Shown here: piece after piece, positions 1-6,082 of the stretch
Layout of the letters: every line of letters begins with the position of its first letter
Numbering within the stretch: position 1 is the stretch's first letter
Assembly: GCA_007120575.1 (NCBI GenBank)
Contig: SKNJ01000083.1
Coordinates: forward strand, 1-6,082
From: Thioalkalivibrio sp.
GTDB lineage: Bacteria > Pseudomonadota > Gammaproteobacteria > Ectothiorhodospirales > Ectothiorhodospiraceae
Direction: 5' to 3'
DNA length: 6,082 nucleotides
Notes under the pieces: model-generated
The model's database searches: none
The model's input: the letters and a program-made list of their open reading frames with translations, nothing else
Told to the model about the DNA's origin: nothing
Program-made: the position numbers and the translations under genes

Positions 1-1114
1 CGTCCCAGTCGCGGGCGGGTTCCTGAAGCGCCCGGGCCCAGCCATCGTCGCTGGCCAGAACAGCACTGATCTCGGTACCCACCGCCACCCGTGCCGCACC
101 GGTCAGGGTCGCGAAATCCACTAGCAGGTCCGGGTGGAACGCACGTGCACGGTCCAGCAGGTCGGCCAGCACCAGGCGCCCCTCGGCATCGGTGTTATCG
201 ATCTCGATGGTCTTGCCGCTGCGCGCGGTCAGTACGTCCCCGGGCCGGAAGGCGCGCGCCCCCACCGCGTTTTCCACCGCCCCGACCAGCACGGTCAGTC
301 GCACCGGAAGCTGCCGGTCCATGATCAGACGCGCAAGACCCAGCACGATCGCCGCCCCGCCCATATCCTTCTTCATCTGGCGCATGGAATTGCCGGGCTT
401 CAGATTCAAACCACCGGAGTCGAAGCAGACCCCCTTGCCCACCAGCACCACCGACGGCGCGTCCGGTGGCCCCCAGGTCAGCTCGATCACCCGCGGACCG
501 TGCACACTGGCCTGTCCCACCGCATACACGCAGGGGAACTGTTCCTCCAGCCGGTCGCTGTCACTGATGATGTGCAGGCTGCTGCCAAAGCGCTCCGCCA
601 GCTCCTTTGCGATCAGTGCGAGATTGGCCGGCATCATGTCCGCTGGCGGGGTGTTGATCAGGTCCCGGGTCAGTCCGATCGCCTCGACCCAGGCGCGCAC
701 CCGTTCGCGATCCACCCCCTCGGGCCATGCCAGACGCGGCATCTCGCGGACTTCCGGCTTGCGATAGCGATCGAAGCGGTAGCGGCCCAGGCCCCAGCCG
801 ATCGCCGCCTGTTCGCACAGCGCGGGGCTCAGACCGGGCGCATCCAGTCGATACTCGCCGCTGGCGAGCGACTCGGCGGCCGCGGCCAGCATCCACAGCG
901 GCGTCTCGGCATCGAAACCGGCCAGCACGGCCACGACCCGGCCTTCCGGACCGGGAATGCGCAGCAGCGTTCCCGCATCCGCCCGGAATCCGGCGGCTTC
1001 GACCCAGGCACGCCACGGGGCCGGGGCCTCCTCCAGACGTGCCTCCAGCGAATCCCGGGTCACCGGGACCAGCGGAATGGCGGTTTCGCTCGGATCAACA
1101 AAGACAGTCTCCAC
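1..1114 (-). CDS. M17 leucyl aminopeptidase family protein (3' end outside window)
   Basis: Cytoplasmic metallo-aminopeptidase that removes N-terminal residues from peptides using two metal ions. Read on the minus strand, 371 codons are visible and the frame stays open to the window edge, so the C-terminus is missing. The catalytic domain starts near residue 146 (RDLINTPP around residue 154). It carries the M17 metal and catalytic residues in the same spacing as E. coli PepA: K227 and D232 (VGKGVCFDSGG), K239, D250 (KKDMGGA), and D309, E311 and R313 (NTDAEGRLVLAD). DFATLTGAARVAVG follows. The N-terminal domain of about 145 residues is shorter than the roughly 180 of E. coli PepA, so this is probably a PepA-like paralogue rather than PepA itself, and I give no symbol. 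I chose the GTG start at 1114 because GAGGAAA lies about 8 bases upstream and an in-frame TGA lies just beyond it. It is divergent from the ABC transporter genes. Family certain; exact subfamily and substrate preference not determined. Confidence 0.95.
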   Translation of the reverse strand, partial: METVFVDPSETAIPLVPVTRDSLEARLEEAPAPWRAWVEAAGFRADAGTLLRIPGPEGRVVAVLAGFDAETPLWMLAAAAESLASGEYRLDAPGLSPALCEQAAIGWGLGRYRFDRYRKPEVREMPRLAWPEGVDRERVRAWVEAIGLTRDLINTPPADMMPANLALIAKELAERFGSSLHIISDSDRLEEQFPCVYAVGQASVHGPRVIELTWGPPDAPSVVLVGKGVCFDSGGLNLKPGNSMRQMKKDMGGAAIVLGLARLIMDRQLPVRLTVLVGAVENAVGARAFRPGDVLTARSGKTIEIDNTDAEGRLVLADLLDRARAFHPDLLVDFATLTGAARVAVGTEISAVLASDDGWARALQEPARDWD

Positions 1115-1117
1115 GGG

Positions 1118-1124
1118 GCTTTCC
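1118..1124 (-). promoter_or_regulatory. Ribosome binding site of the M17 peptidase gene
   Basis: On the minus strand GAGGAAA precedes the GTG codon at 1114 with a short C-rich spacer. It is the main support for the GTG start, because the upstream ATG at 1148 on the same strand is in a different frame that soon meets a stop. Confidence 0.6.
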
Positions 1125-1159
1125 TCGAATCGATGGCAAAACCGTCATAATAACGCCCT

Positions 1160-1176
1160 GCCGGTGCCATGCCGGC
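1160..1176. repeat. Small inverted repeat in the yadG leader
   Basis: GCCGG (1160-1164) and CCGGC (1172-1176) are perfect inverted copies around a 7-base loop, TGCCATG. It lies between the AT-rich patch and the yadG ribosome binding site, where it could be a 5' UTR hairpin or a half-site pair for a regulator. In DNA this GC-rich a 5-bp repeat can occur by chance. Confidence 0.3.
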
Positions 1177-1192
1177 CCCCTAACCGCCCGAC

Positions 1193-1196
1193 AGGA
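1193..1196 (+). promoter_or_regulatory. Ribosome binding site deciding the yadG start
   Basis: AGGA is 8 bases before the ATG at 1205 and overlaps the alternative ATG at 1196. It therefore favours the downstream start. Confidence 0.55.
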
Positions 1197-1204
1197 TGTG
1201 CACG

Positions 1205-2182
1205 ATGACCCCAGCGCTGGAGATACGCAGCCTGCGCAAGACCTACAAGAACGGCTTCGAGGCCCTGAAGGGCATCGACCTCGAGGTCGCCCCCGGCAGT
1301 TTCTTCGCACTGCTCGGGCCCAACGGCGCGGGCAAGTCCACCACCATCGGCATCATCACCTCACTGATCAACAAGACTGGCGGTTCGGTCCGCGTGTTCG
1401 GCCACGACCTGGACGGCGAGCTGCAGGCGGTCAAGCGCCAGATCGGCCTGGTCCCGCAGGAGTTCAACTTCAACAACTTCGAGCCGGTTGGCGAGATCGT
1501 GGTCAACCAGGCCGGCTACTACGGCATCCCCCGCCGCGAGGCCTGGCGGCGCGCCGAGCACTACCTGACCGAGCTGGGGCTGTGGGACAAGCGCAAGGAC
1601 ATGGCGCGCACCCTGTCCGGTGGCATGAAGCGCCGCCTGATGATCGCCCGCGCGCTGGTCCACGAACCGCGCCTGCTGATCCTCGACGAACCCACCGCCG
1701 GGGTCGATATCGAACTGCGGCGCTCGATGTGGGACTTCCTCACCCGGATCAATCAGGACGGCCGCAGCATCATCCTGACTACACACTATCTGGAGGAGGC
1801 CGAGTCGCTGTGCCGCAACATCGCGATCATCGACGACGGCACCATCATCGAAAACACCACCATGAAGGAGCTGCTGGCCAAGCTCGAGACCGAGACCATG
1901 GTGCTCGACCTGACCGAGCCGGTCACTGGAGTACCCAGCGATTCCCGAATCCGGCTGCGCCAGATCGACGAACTGACCCTGGAGGCCGACATCCACCGCG
2001 GCCAGCACCTCAACGAGCTGTTCAAGGTTCTCGACAGCGCCGGCATCCGGGTGCAGAGCATGCGCAACAAGGCCAACCGCCTGGAGGAGCTGTTCATCCG
2101 CATGACCCGCAGCGGCCAGGAGCCCAGCCACCTGACACCGGGGGCCGGCGGCACCAGCGAACAACCGGAGAACCCGGCATGA
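1205..2182 (+). CDS. yadG: ABC transporter ATP-binding protein, YadG family
   Basis: ATPase subunit of an ABC-2 type exporter, 325 residues, expected to act as a dimer on the cytoplasmic face of the YadH permease. All nucleotide-binding motifs are intact: Walker A GPNGAGKST (residues 38-46, K44), Q-loop Q85 (LVPQEFNFN), signature LSGGM (137-141), Walker B ending in D161-E162 (LLILDEPTAGVD) and H-loop H194 (LTTHYLEEAE). The stretches NQAGYYGI, DIELRRSMW and the C-terminal SMRNKANRLEELF are characteristic of E. coli YadG rather than of generic drug-export ATPases. I prefer the ATG at 1205 over the in-frame ATG at 1196, because AGGA at 1193-1196 sits 8 bases before it and the resulting MTPALEIRSL lines up with the YadG N-terminus. 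A polar tail of about 25 residues follows the conserved C-terminus. It overlaps yadH by four bases. The transported substrate is not known. Confidence 0.95.
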   Translation: MTPALEIRSLRKTYKNGFEALKGIDLEVAPGSFFALLGPNGAGKSTTIGIITSLINKTGGSVRVFGHDLDGELQAVKRQIGLVPQEFNFNNFEPVGEIVVNQAGYYGIPRREAWRRAEHYLTELGLWDKRKDMARTLSGGMKRRLMIARALVHEPRLLILDEPTAGVDIELRRSMWDFLTRINQDGRSIILTTHYLEEAESLCRNIAIIDDGTIIENTTMKELLAKLETETMVLDLTEPVTGVPSDSRIRLRQIDELTLEADIHRGQHLNELFKVLDSAGIRVQSMRNKANRLEELFIRMTRSGQEPSHLTPGAGGTSEQPENPA

Positions 2183-2961
2183 GCCCGCTCCACCTGCATG
2201 AATACTGGATCGCCTTCCGCACCATCGTCACCAAGGAGGTCCTGCGCTTCGCACGCATCTGGGTACAGACGGTCCTGCCACCGGTCGTCACCACGGCGTT
2301 GTACTTCATCATCTTCGGCGGCCTGATCGGCGAACGCATCGGAGAGATGGAGGGCTTTCGCTACATGGACTTCATCGTCCCGGGCCTGATCATGCTGGCA
2401 GTGATCACCAACAGCTATGCCAACGTGGTGTCGTCGTTCTTCGGTTCCAAGTTCCAGCGTCACATCGAGGAACTCCTGATCTCGCCGATTCCCAACGCCG
2501 TCATCATCCTCGGCTTCGTGTTCGGCGGGGTCGCCCGCGGCATGGCCGTGGGGGTGGCGGTCCTGCTGGTCTCGCTGTTCTTCAGTCCGCTCAGTGTGCA
2601 CAACGCCCTGGTGATGCTGGTGGTCGCCCTGCTCACCGCGATCCTGTTCGCCCTGGCCGGCCTGATCAACGGCGTGTTCGCGCGCACCTTCGACGACATC
2701 TCCATCGTGCCGACCTTCGTGCTCACGCCCCTGACCTACCTGGGCGGGGTGTTCTACTCCATCAGCCTGCTGCCCGGGTTCTGGCAGGGGGCCTCGATGC
2801 TCAACCCGATCCTGTACATGGTGGATGCCTTCCGTTACGGCAGCCTGGGCACCAGCGACTTCCCGGTCCTGCTGTCACTCGCGATCATCGTCGCGTTCAT
2901 CGTGGCACTCTTCACCGCCGCGCTGGTGCTGCTCGACCGGGGCGTGGGAATCCGATCCTGA
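2179..2961 (+). CDS. yadH: ABC-2 type transporter permease, YadH family
   Basis: Integral inner-membrane subunit, 260 residues, partner of the preceding ATPase. Six hydrophobic segments are visible at roughly residues 31-50, 63-85, 106-136, 143-165, 175-195 and 230-252, the usual ABC-2 topology. The conserved ABC-2 signature is at residues 171-193 (FDDISIVPTFVLTPLTYLGG then VFY). Other stretches match E. coli YadH closely: RIWVQT near the N-terminus, LYFIIFG, FIVPGLIM, KFQRHIEELL and the ending RGVGIRS. The ATG overlaps the yadG stop as ATGA, so the two are very probably translationally coupled and made in equal amounts. Upstream in-frame codons exist but belong to an overlap inside yadG and lack resemblance to the family. 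The protein is full length for its family. Function beyond export by an unknown substrate pathway is not established. Confidence 0.95.
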   Translation: MSPLHLHEYWIAFRTIVTKEVLRFARIWVQTVLPPVVTTALYFIIFGGLIGERIGEMEGFRYMDFIVPGLIMLAVITNSYANVVSSFFGSKFQRHIEELLISPIPNAVIILGFVFGGVARGMAVGVAVLLVSLFFSPLSVHNALVMLVVALLTAILFALAGLINGVFARTFDDISIVPTFVLTPLTYLGGVFYSISLLPGFWQGASMLNPILYMVDAFRYGSLGTSDFPVLLSLAIIVAFIVALFTAALVLLDRGVGIRS

Positions 2962-2978
2962 GACCTCTTCGCAGAAAA

Positions 2979-2999
2979 ACGGGCGCGCGCCAGGCCCGT
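2979..2999. repeat. Hairpin between yadH and mepM, possible minus-strand terminator
   Basis: ACGGGC (2979-2984) and GCCCGT (2994-2999) form a perfect 6-bp stem with a 9-base GC-rich loop. Five A residues (2975-2979) overlap the 5' edge of the stem, so the minus strand reads as a hairpin followed by T residues, the shape of an intrinsic terminator for leftward transcription. In the plus direction no U tract follows, so it is not a convincing terminator for yadGH. No minus-strand gene ends here. Confidence 0.35.
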
Positions 3000-3027
3000 A
3001 CCGGACACTTCGACCGCGCAAACATGG

Positions 3028-3033
3028 TATAAA
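3028..3033 (+). promoter_or_regulatory. Candidate -10 box upstream of mepM
   Basis: TATAAA, one mismatch from the sigma-70 -10 consensus, lies 27 bases before the mepM ATG in the one AT-rich patch of a 99 bp intergenic region (GGTATAAAACGCAAAATTC). The best -35-like element, CGGACA at 3002-3007, gives an over-long spacer of 20 bases. The promoter is therefore tentative, but the gap makes a separate start site for mepM-mnmC likely. Confidence 0.4.
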
Positions 3034-3046
3034 ACGCAAAATTCAC

Positions 3047-3050
3047 GAGG
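3047..3050 (+). promoter_or_regulatory. Ribosome binding site of mepM
   Basis: GAGG lies 10 bases before the ATG at 3061. The TTG at 3052 in the same frame is only one base away from it and so is an unlikely start. Confidence 0.5.
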
Positions 3051-3060
3051 TTTGGGGTCC

Positions 3061-4563
3061 ATGGCCGTCCGGCAAAAGACTGCGTCCAAAACCAGGTCCA
3101 TCGTGCTGATGGGAAGTGCTGGCCTCGCGCTCGGTCTCGGGGTCGCGCTGATGTTTGCATCACAGCCCGCCGAAACCTCGCAGCCCCTCCAGATCACTGC
3201 GCTGCAGGATGGCACGCACGGCAACGGCAGGCTTTCGCCAATGCCGCATGCCCCGGTCGCGAACGCCGGAGCCAACGGATTCCCGGACCTCTCCCGGGCG
3301 GACGCGCCGGCCCACCGAAAAGTCGCCTTCGTGCCGGAGACTGGCAGCCCCCGCCAGAGTCCCTCGGCGGATGAGGAATTCCCTACCTCCTACGAGACCT
3401 TTGATCTCGACGACCAGCCCCCGGTTGCCGAGGAGATGCGCTCCGACTGGAAGAGCCACACCCTGGCCGGCGGTGAACGCCTGACCGACCTTTGGGAACG
3501 CGAGTGGGATCTGCCCCTGGCCACGCTCTACCGCCTGCTGGACGACGACGGGAACGCCCGCATCCTCAACCGGATCCGTCCCGGCCAGGAGGTCGAATGG
3601 CGGGTCGACGATGAAGGCTATCTGACCCATTTGCGCCTGTGGACCGACCGCGCCAGCGGCCATGAATGGACCCGCGAACCGGACGGCTGGGACTTCGAGC
3701 GCGGCACCGTGGAAAACGGGCGGGAGATCAGCCACATGATCCTCAGCGCCGAGATCGACGGCAACATCTCCGCGGCCCTCGCGGCGCGCAGCGATCTTTC
3801 GCGCCGGGCCGTCAATGCCCTGACCGTGCTGCTGGATCGCTATCTGCCGGTGCGCACCCACGCCCGCAATGGGGACGAGTTCACCCTGCTGGTCGAACTC
3901 GAGACCCTGGTCGGGGATGACACGCCACACCACCTGCGCCTGCTGGCGTTCGACTACCGGGGGGACCTGATCGAGGTCAAGGCTGCACGCCATGTCAACG
4001 GGCGCTTCTACACCCCCGAGGGCGAGAGTCTGCTGCCCCCATTCGACCGCCGCCCGTTCTCCGGCAACTACCGCATCAGTTCCAGCTTCAACCCCCAGCG
4101 CCGCCATCCGGTGACCGGGCGGGTTGCCCCGCACCAAGGCACCGATTTCGCGATGCCGATCGGCACCCCGATCCAGGCCCCGGCCGACGGTCTGGTCACG
4201 CGGGTAGAAAACCACCCGCTGGCCGGTCGCTTCATCGTGATCGAGCACGGCCAGGGCTACTCCACACGCTACCTGCACCTGAATCGTACGCTGGTCCGAC
4301 CGGGACAGACCGTGGAACGCGGCGAGCGCATCGCCCTGTCCGGTAACACTGGCCGTAGCACCGGACCTCATCTCCACTACGAGATCCACGTGAACAACCG
4401 CCCGCGCAATCCGATGCGCGTCGAACTGCCCGAGAGCGAGGCCCTGGCCGGCGAGGAGCTGAAGCAGTTCCAGGGCATCAGCGAGGCACTGATCGCGCGC
4501 CTCGACCAGGGTGAACGCAACCGCCAGATCGCGTTCATGCCCTACGACGAGCTGACCCAGTAG
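3061..4563 (+). CDS. mepM: Membrane-anchored murein DD-endopeptidase, M23 family, MepM-like
   Basis: Periplasmic zinc peptidase expected to cut peptide cross-links in peptidoglycan so new strands can be inserted. The protein has 500 residues. An N-terminal anchor at about residues 13-34 follows a basic stretch (RQKTASKTR), with no clear cleavage site. A Pro- and acid-rich linker runs to about residue 128. Next come a LysM/OapA-like domain (about 129-200, DWKSHTLAGGERLTDLWE) and a middle domain of the type found in MepM/Csd3 (about 221-335, SAEIDGNISAAL, RNGDEFTLLVELE). The M23 domain starts at about 338 (RISSSFNP, VTGRVAPHQGTDFAMP, ALSGNTGRSTGPHLHYEIH). Zinc ligands H358, D362 and H439 and catalytic H406 and H437 are all present, so it should be active rather than an EnvC/NlpD-like degenerate factor. 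A tail of about 45 residues follows. ATG 3061 is preferred over TTG 3052. mnmC starts 16 bases after its stop. The exact bond cut is inferred from the family. Confidence 0.93.
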   Translation: MAVRQKTASKTRSIVLMGSAGLALGLGVALMFASQPAETSQPLQITALQDGTHGNGRLSPMPHAPVANAGANGFPDLSRADAPAHRKVAFVPETGSPRQSPSADEEFPTSYETFDLDDQPPVAEEMRSDWKSHTLAGGERLTDLWEREWDLPLATLYRLLDDDGNARILNRIRPGQEVEWRVDDEGYLTHLRLWTDRASGHEWTREPDGWDFERGTVENGREISHMILSAEIDGNISAALAARSDLSRRAVNALTVLLDRYLPVRTHARNGDEFTLLVELETLVGDDTPHHLRLLAFDYRGDLIEVKAARHVNGRFYTPEGESLLPPFDRRPFSGNYRISSSFNPQRRHPVTGRVAPHQGTDFAMPIGTPIQAPADGLVTRVENHPLAGRFIVIEHGQGYSTRYLHLNRTLVRPGQTVERGERIALSGNTGRSTGPHLHYEIHVNNRPRNPMRVELPESEALAGEELKQFQGISEALIARLDQGERNRQIAFMPYDELTQ

Positions 4564-4579
4564 CTCGATCCGGCCCGCG

Positions 4580-6082
4580 ATGGCGGATCCCCTGTCTCAT
4601 GCACGCCTCGCCTGGCGCGAGGGTCTCCCGTATGCCCCCGACTACGGCGACACCTACTTCGGCTCGGACAACCCCGACGCCGAGGCGCGCGAGGTCTTCA
4701 TCGAGGCAAATCACCTTCCCCGGCGATTCGCCCGTGGCGGCCGCTTCGTCCTCGGCGAAACCGGCTTCGGGACCGGGCTGAACCTCCTGCTCGCGCTGGC
4801 CGAATGGCGACGGCGGGCCCCTCCCGGCGCGTTCCTTTCGCTATTCAGCCTCGAAGCCCACCCGCTGGCGCCGGAAGACCTGGCCAGGGTCCACCAGCAC
4901 CTGGGTCTGGACGATGCCGACAGCAGCGCGCTGCGCACGCAGTACCCGCCGCCGGTGTCCGGCCTGCATCGCATTCATTTCCCCGGCGGCAATGCCGTGC
5001 TTACCCTGGGATTCGGCGACGCCGCGCCGCTGCTGGCCCAGGTACGCGGCCAGATCGATGCCTGGTTCCTGGACGGCTTCGCCCCGCGTACCAACCCCGG
5101 CCTGTGGAACACCGGGGTATTTCTGCAGATCGCACGGCTGTCGCGTCCCGGCACCACCTTTGGCACCTACACCGCCGCCGGCCACGTCCGCCGCGACCTC
5201 GAGGCCTCGGGTTTCTCGGTGCACCGCGTACCGGGTCACGGCCCGAAACGCGAGCGCCTGACCGGCACCTTTGGCGGTGACAATGCCCCTGATCCCGAAA
5301 CGGTCGCGCGCCCCCGGGTGTTGATCGCGGGCGCCGGGATGGCCGGGTTGACCACCGCCCTGGCCCTGCAGGATCGGGGCTGCGAGGTCACCGTTACCGA
5401 CCCCGCCGGGGCCGGTGGGGGCGCCTCGGGCAACCCGGCCGCCGTGCTCCTGCCGCACCTCCAGCCACGTGATCCCGTCATCACCGATCTGGCCCTCGCC
5501 GGCATGCGCGCCACCCGAGGTCTCCTCGCACGCCTGCGCGAATCCCGTCCCTCGGGCACACCCGACCCCATCCTGGCCGAGGGTGTCGCCTTTCACGGTG
5601 TCTCCCCCCATGCGCGCAAGCGCGTGGAACGCCTGCGGTCCCTGGGTCCAGGCCACACCGGCTACCTGTTCGACCCCGAGGGCCCCGCCTGTGCCGATGT
5701 TCCGCATCTTTACTACCCGACCGGCTGCGCGGTGGACCTCCGGACGCTGTGTACCGCGCTGAGCGAACGGCTCCCGCCGATCCGCGACGCCGCGCTGCGC
5801 GGCATCCGTTCACGCCCCGAAGGCCTGCAAGTCACGGCCGACGGAGGCCTCGCCGAAGCGCCCTGGGACGCGGTCGTGGTGGCCACCGCCGCCCGCCGCG
5901 GAACGGAGCTGTGCCCGGAACAGGCGGCCCTGTCGAGCGTGGTCGGCCAGATGACGCGGCTGCGCGCCCCCCTGCCGGACTGGGGCGGCTTCGTCGCCAC
6001 CGGTCAGGGCTACTGCATCCCCGGCCACGATGGCTCCGCCTGGATCGGTGCCACCTATCGCCGAACCGCCTCCACCCAGGCC
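4580..6082 (+). CDS. mnmC: Bifunctional tRNA 5-methylaminomethyl-2-thiouridine biosynthesis protein MnmC (3' end outside window)
   Basis: Cytoplasmic enzyme for the last steps of mnm5(s2)U34 synthesis in tRNA. The FAD domain oxidatively removes the carboxymethyl group of cmnm5U, and the SAM-dependent domain methylates the resulting nm5U. The 501 visible codons stay open to the window edge. The methyltransferase domain (about 1-235) shows the N-terminal YGDTYFGSDNP, the SAM loop GETGFGTGLNLL (59-70), DAWFLDGFAPRTNP (160-173, D165 in the conserved DGFAP) and GPKRERLTGTF. The FAD domain opens at about 246 with RVLIAGAGMAGL (dinucleotide loop G251-x-G253-x-x-G256), an acidic residue at the end of the second strand (D274), then ASGNPAAVLLP. 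About 160 residues are missing compared with the usual ~660. The ATG at 4580 is the only start: an in-frame TGA lies at 4553-4555, with no start codon in between. No Shine-Dalgarno sequence is visible, so translation may depend on ribosomes finishing mepM. Confidence 0.95.
   Translation, partial: MADPLSHARLAWREGLPYAPDYGDTYFGSDNPDAEAREVFIEANHLPRRFARGGRFVLGETGFGTGLNLLLALAEWRRRAPPGAFLSLFSLEAHPLAPEDLARVHQHLGLDDADSSALRTQYPPPVSGLHRIHFPGGNAVLTLGFGDAAPLLAQVRGQIDAWFLDGFAPRTNPGLWNTGVFLQIARLSRPGTTFGTYTAAGHVRRDLEASGFSVHRVPGHGPKRERLTGTFGGDNAPDPETVARPRVLIAGAGMAGLTTALALQDRGCEVTVTDPAGAGGGASGNPAAVLLPHLQPRDPVITDLALAGMRATRGLLARLRESRPSGTPDPILAEGVAFHGVSPHARKRVERLRSLGPGHTGYLFDPEGPACADVPHLYYPTGCAVDLRTLCTALSERLPPIRDAALRGIRSRPEGLQVTADGGLAEAPWDAVVVATAARRGTELCPEQAALSSVVGQMTRLRAPLPDWGGFVATGQGYCIPGHDGSAWIGATYRRTASTQA

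Larger units (their letters stand above)
1115..1204. promoter_or_regulatory. Divergent intergenic region between the peptidase and yadG
   Basis: This ~90 bp spacer must hold promoters for both divergent genes unless transcription enters from elsewhere. Its only AT-rich patch is at about 1145-1153 (TCATAATAA). On the plus strand this gives CATAAT, a plausible -10 for yadG; on the minus strand it gives TATTAT, a plausible -10 for the peptidase gene. I found no convincing -35 box at 16-18 bases for either direction. A 5-bp inverted repeat lies downstream at 1160-1176. The promoter assignment is inference. Confidence 0.35.

Noticed and set aside
134..1150. Long plus-strand open frame opposite the M17 peptidase
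   Set aside because: It is antisense to a gene with unmistakable M17 motifs. Its translation is rich in Arg, His, Gln and Pro with no family resemblance, as expected for a shadow frame in GC-rich coding DNA.
1361..2164. 267-codon minus-strand open frame inside yadG
   Set aside because: Antisense shadow of the well-conserved ATPase, without a ribosome binding site or recognisable domain.
727..2178. Possible N-terminal extension of YadH through an open frame starting at 727
   Set aside because: The frame is open only because GC-rich DNA has few stops. The translated extension is Arg/Pro-rich and overlaps the yadG and peptidase genes, whereas the ATG at 2179 gives a protein that fits YadH end to end.
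3160..4389. 409-codon minus-strand open frame inside mepM
   Set aside because: It lies wholly antisense to the MepM-like gene, whose five active-site residues are intact. Its own translation is Gly/Val/Ala-rich and resembles no family I know.
4841..5707. 288-codon minus-strand open frame inside mnmC
   Set aside because: Antisense to clear MnmC methyltransferase and FAD-domain motifs; Gly-rich composition typical of a shadow frame.
1..6082. Search for a novel system: CRISPR-like repeats, tRNA/rRNA, insertion-sequence ends, toxin-antitoxin pairs, recombinase or defence genes
   Set aside because: No direct repeat arrays, tRNA-like cloverleaf, transposase or small unexplained gene pair was seen. 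All five genes belong to known families, and the three spacers of 16-99 bases leave no room for a hidden system.

Overview
This 6.1 kb window is high-GC, gap-free bacterial chromosome. It holds five protein-coding genes packed almost end to end. The best family matches are gammaproteobacterial: a YadG/YadH ABC exporter pair, a MepM-type murein endopeptidase and the bifunctional tRNA-modification enzyme MnmC. High GC together with this gene set suggests a GC-rich gammaproteobacterium, for example of the Chromatiales/Ectothiorhodospiraceae type. That placement is inference from family resemblance, not from a search.

Layout. Positions 1-1114, minus strand, hold the first ~371 codons of an M17 (leucyl aminopeptidase family) metallopeptidase whose 3' end lies outside the window. 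A ~90 bp divergent intergenic region (1115-1204) separates it from a plus-strand series. First comes yadG (ABC ATPase, 1205-2182), overlapping yadH (ABC-2 permease, 2179-2961) by an ATGA junction. After a 99 bp gap containing a small hairpin and an AT-rich -10-like box comes a MepM-like M23 endopeptidase with an N-terminal membrane anchor (3061-4563). Sixteen bases later mnmC starts (4580) and runs off the right edge after 501 codons. No stretch longer than about 100 bases lacks a gene.

How the genes work together. YadG and YadH almost certainly form one transporter, with a substrate that is not established for the family. MepM is an envelope enzyme that opens peptidoglycan cross-links for wall growth. 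MnmC finishes the (c)mnm5 modification of U34 in certain tRNAs and has no obvious functional tie to MepM; the link looks positional. The M17 peptidase is a cytoplasmic peptide-degrading enzyme. I looked for mobile elements, CRISPR, RNA genes, toxin-antitoxin pairs, defence genes and unexplained ORFs and found none. The window reads as ordinary core-genome content, and the findings below are modest.
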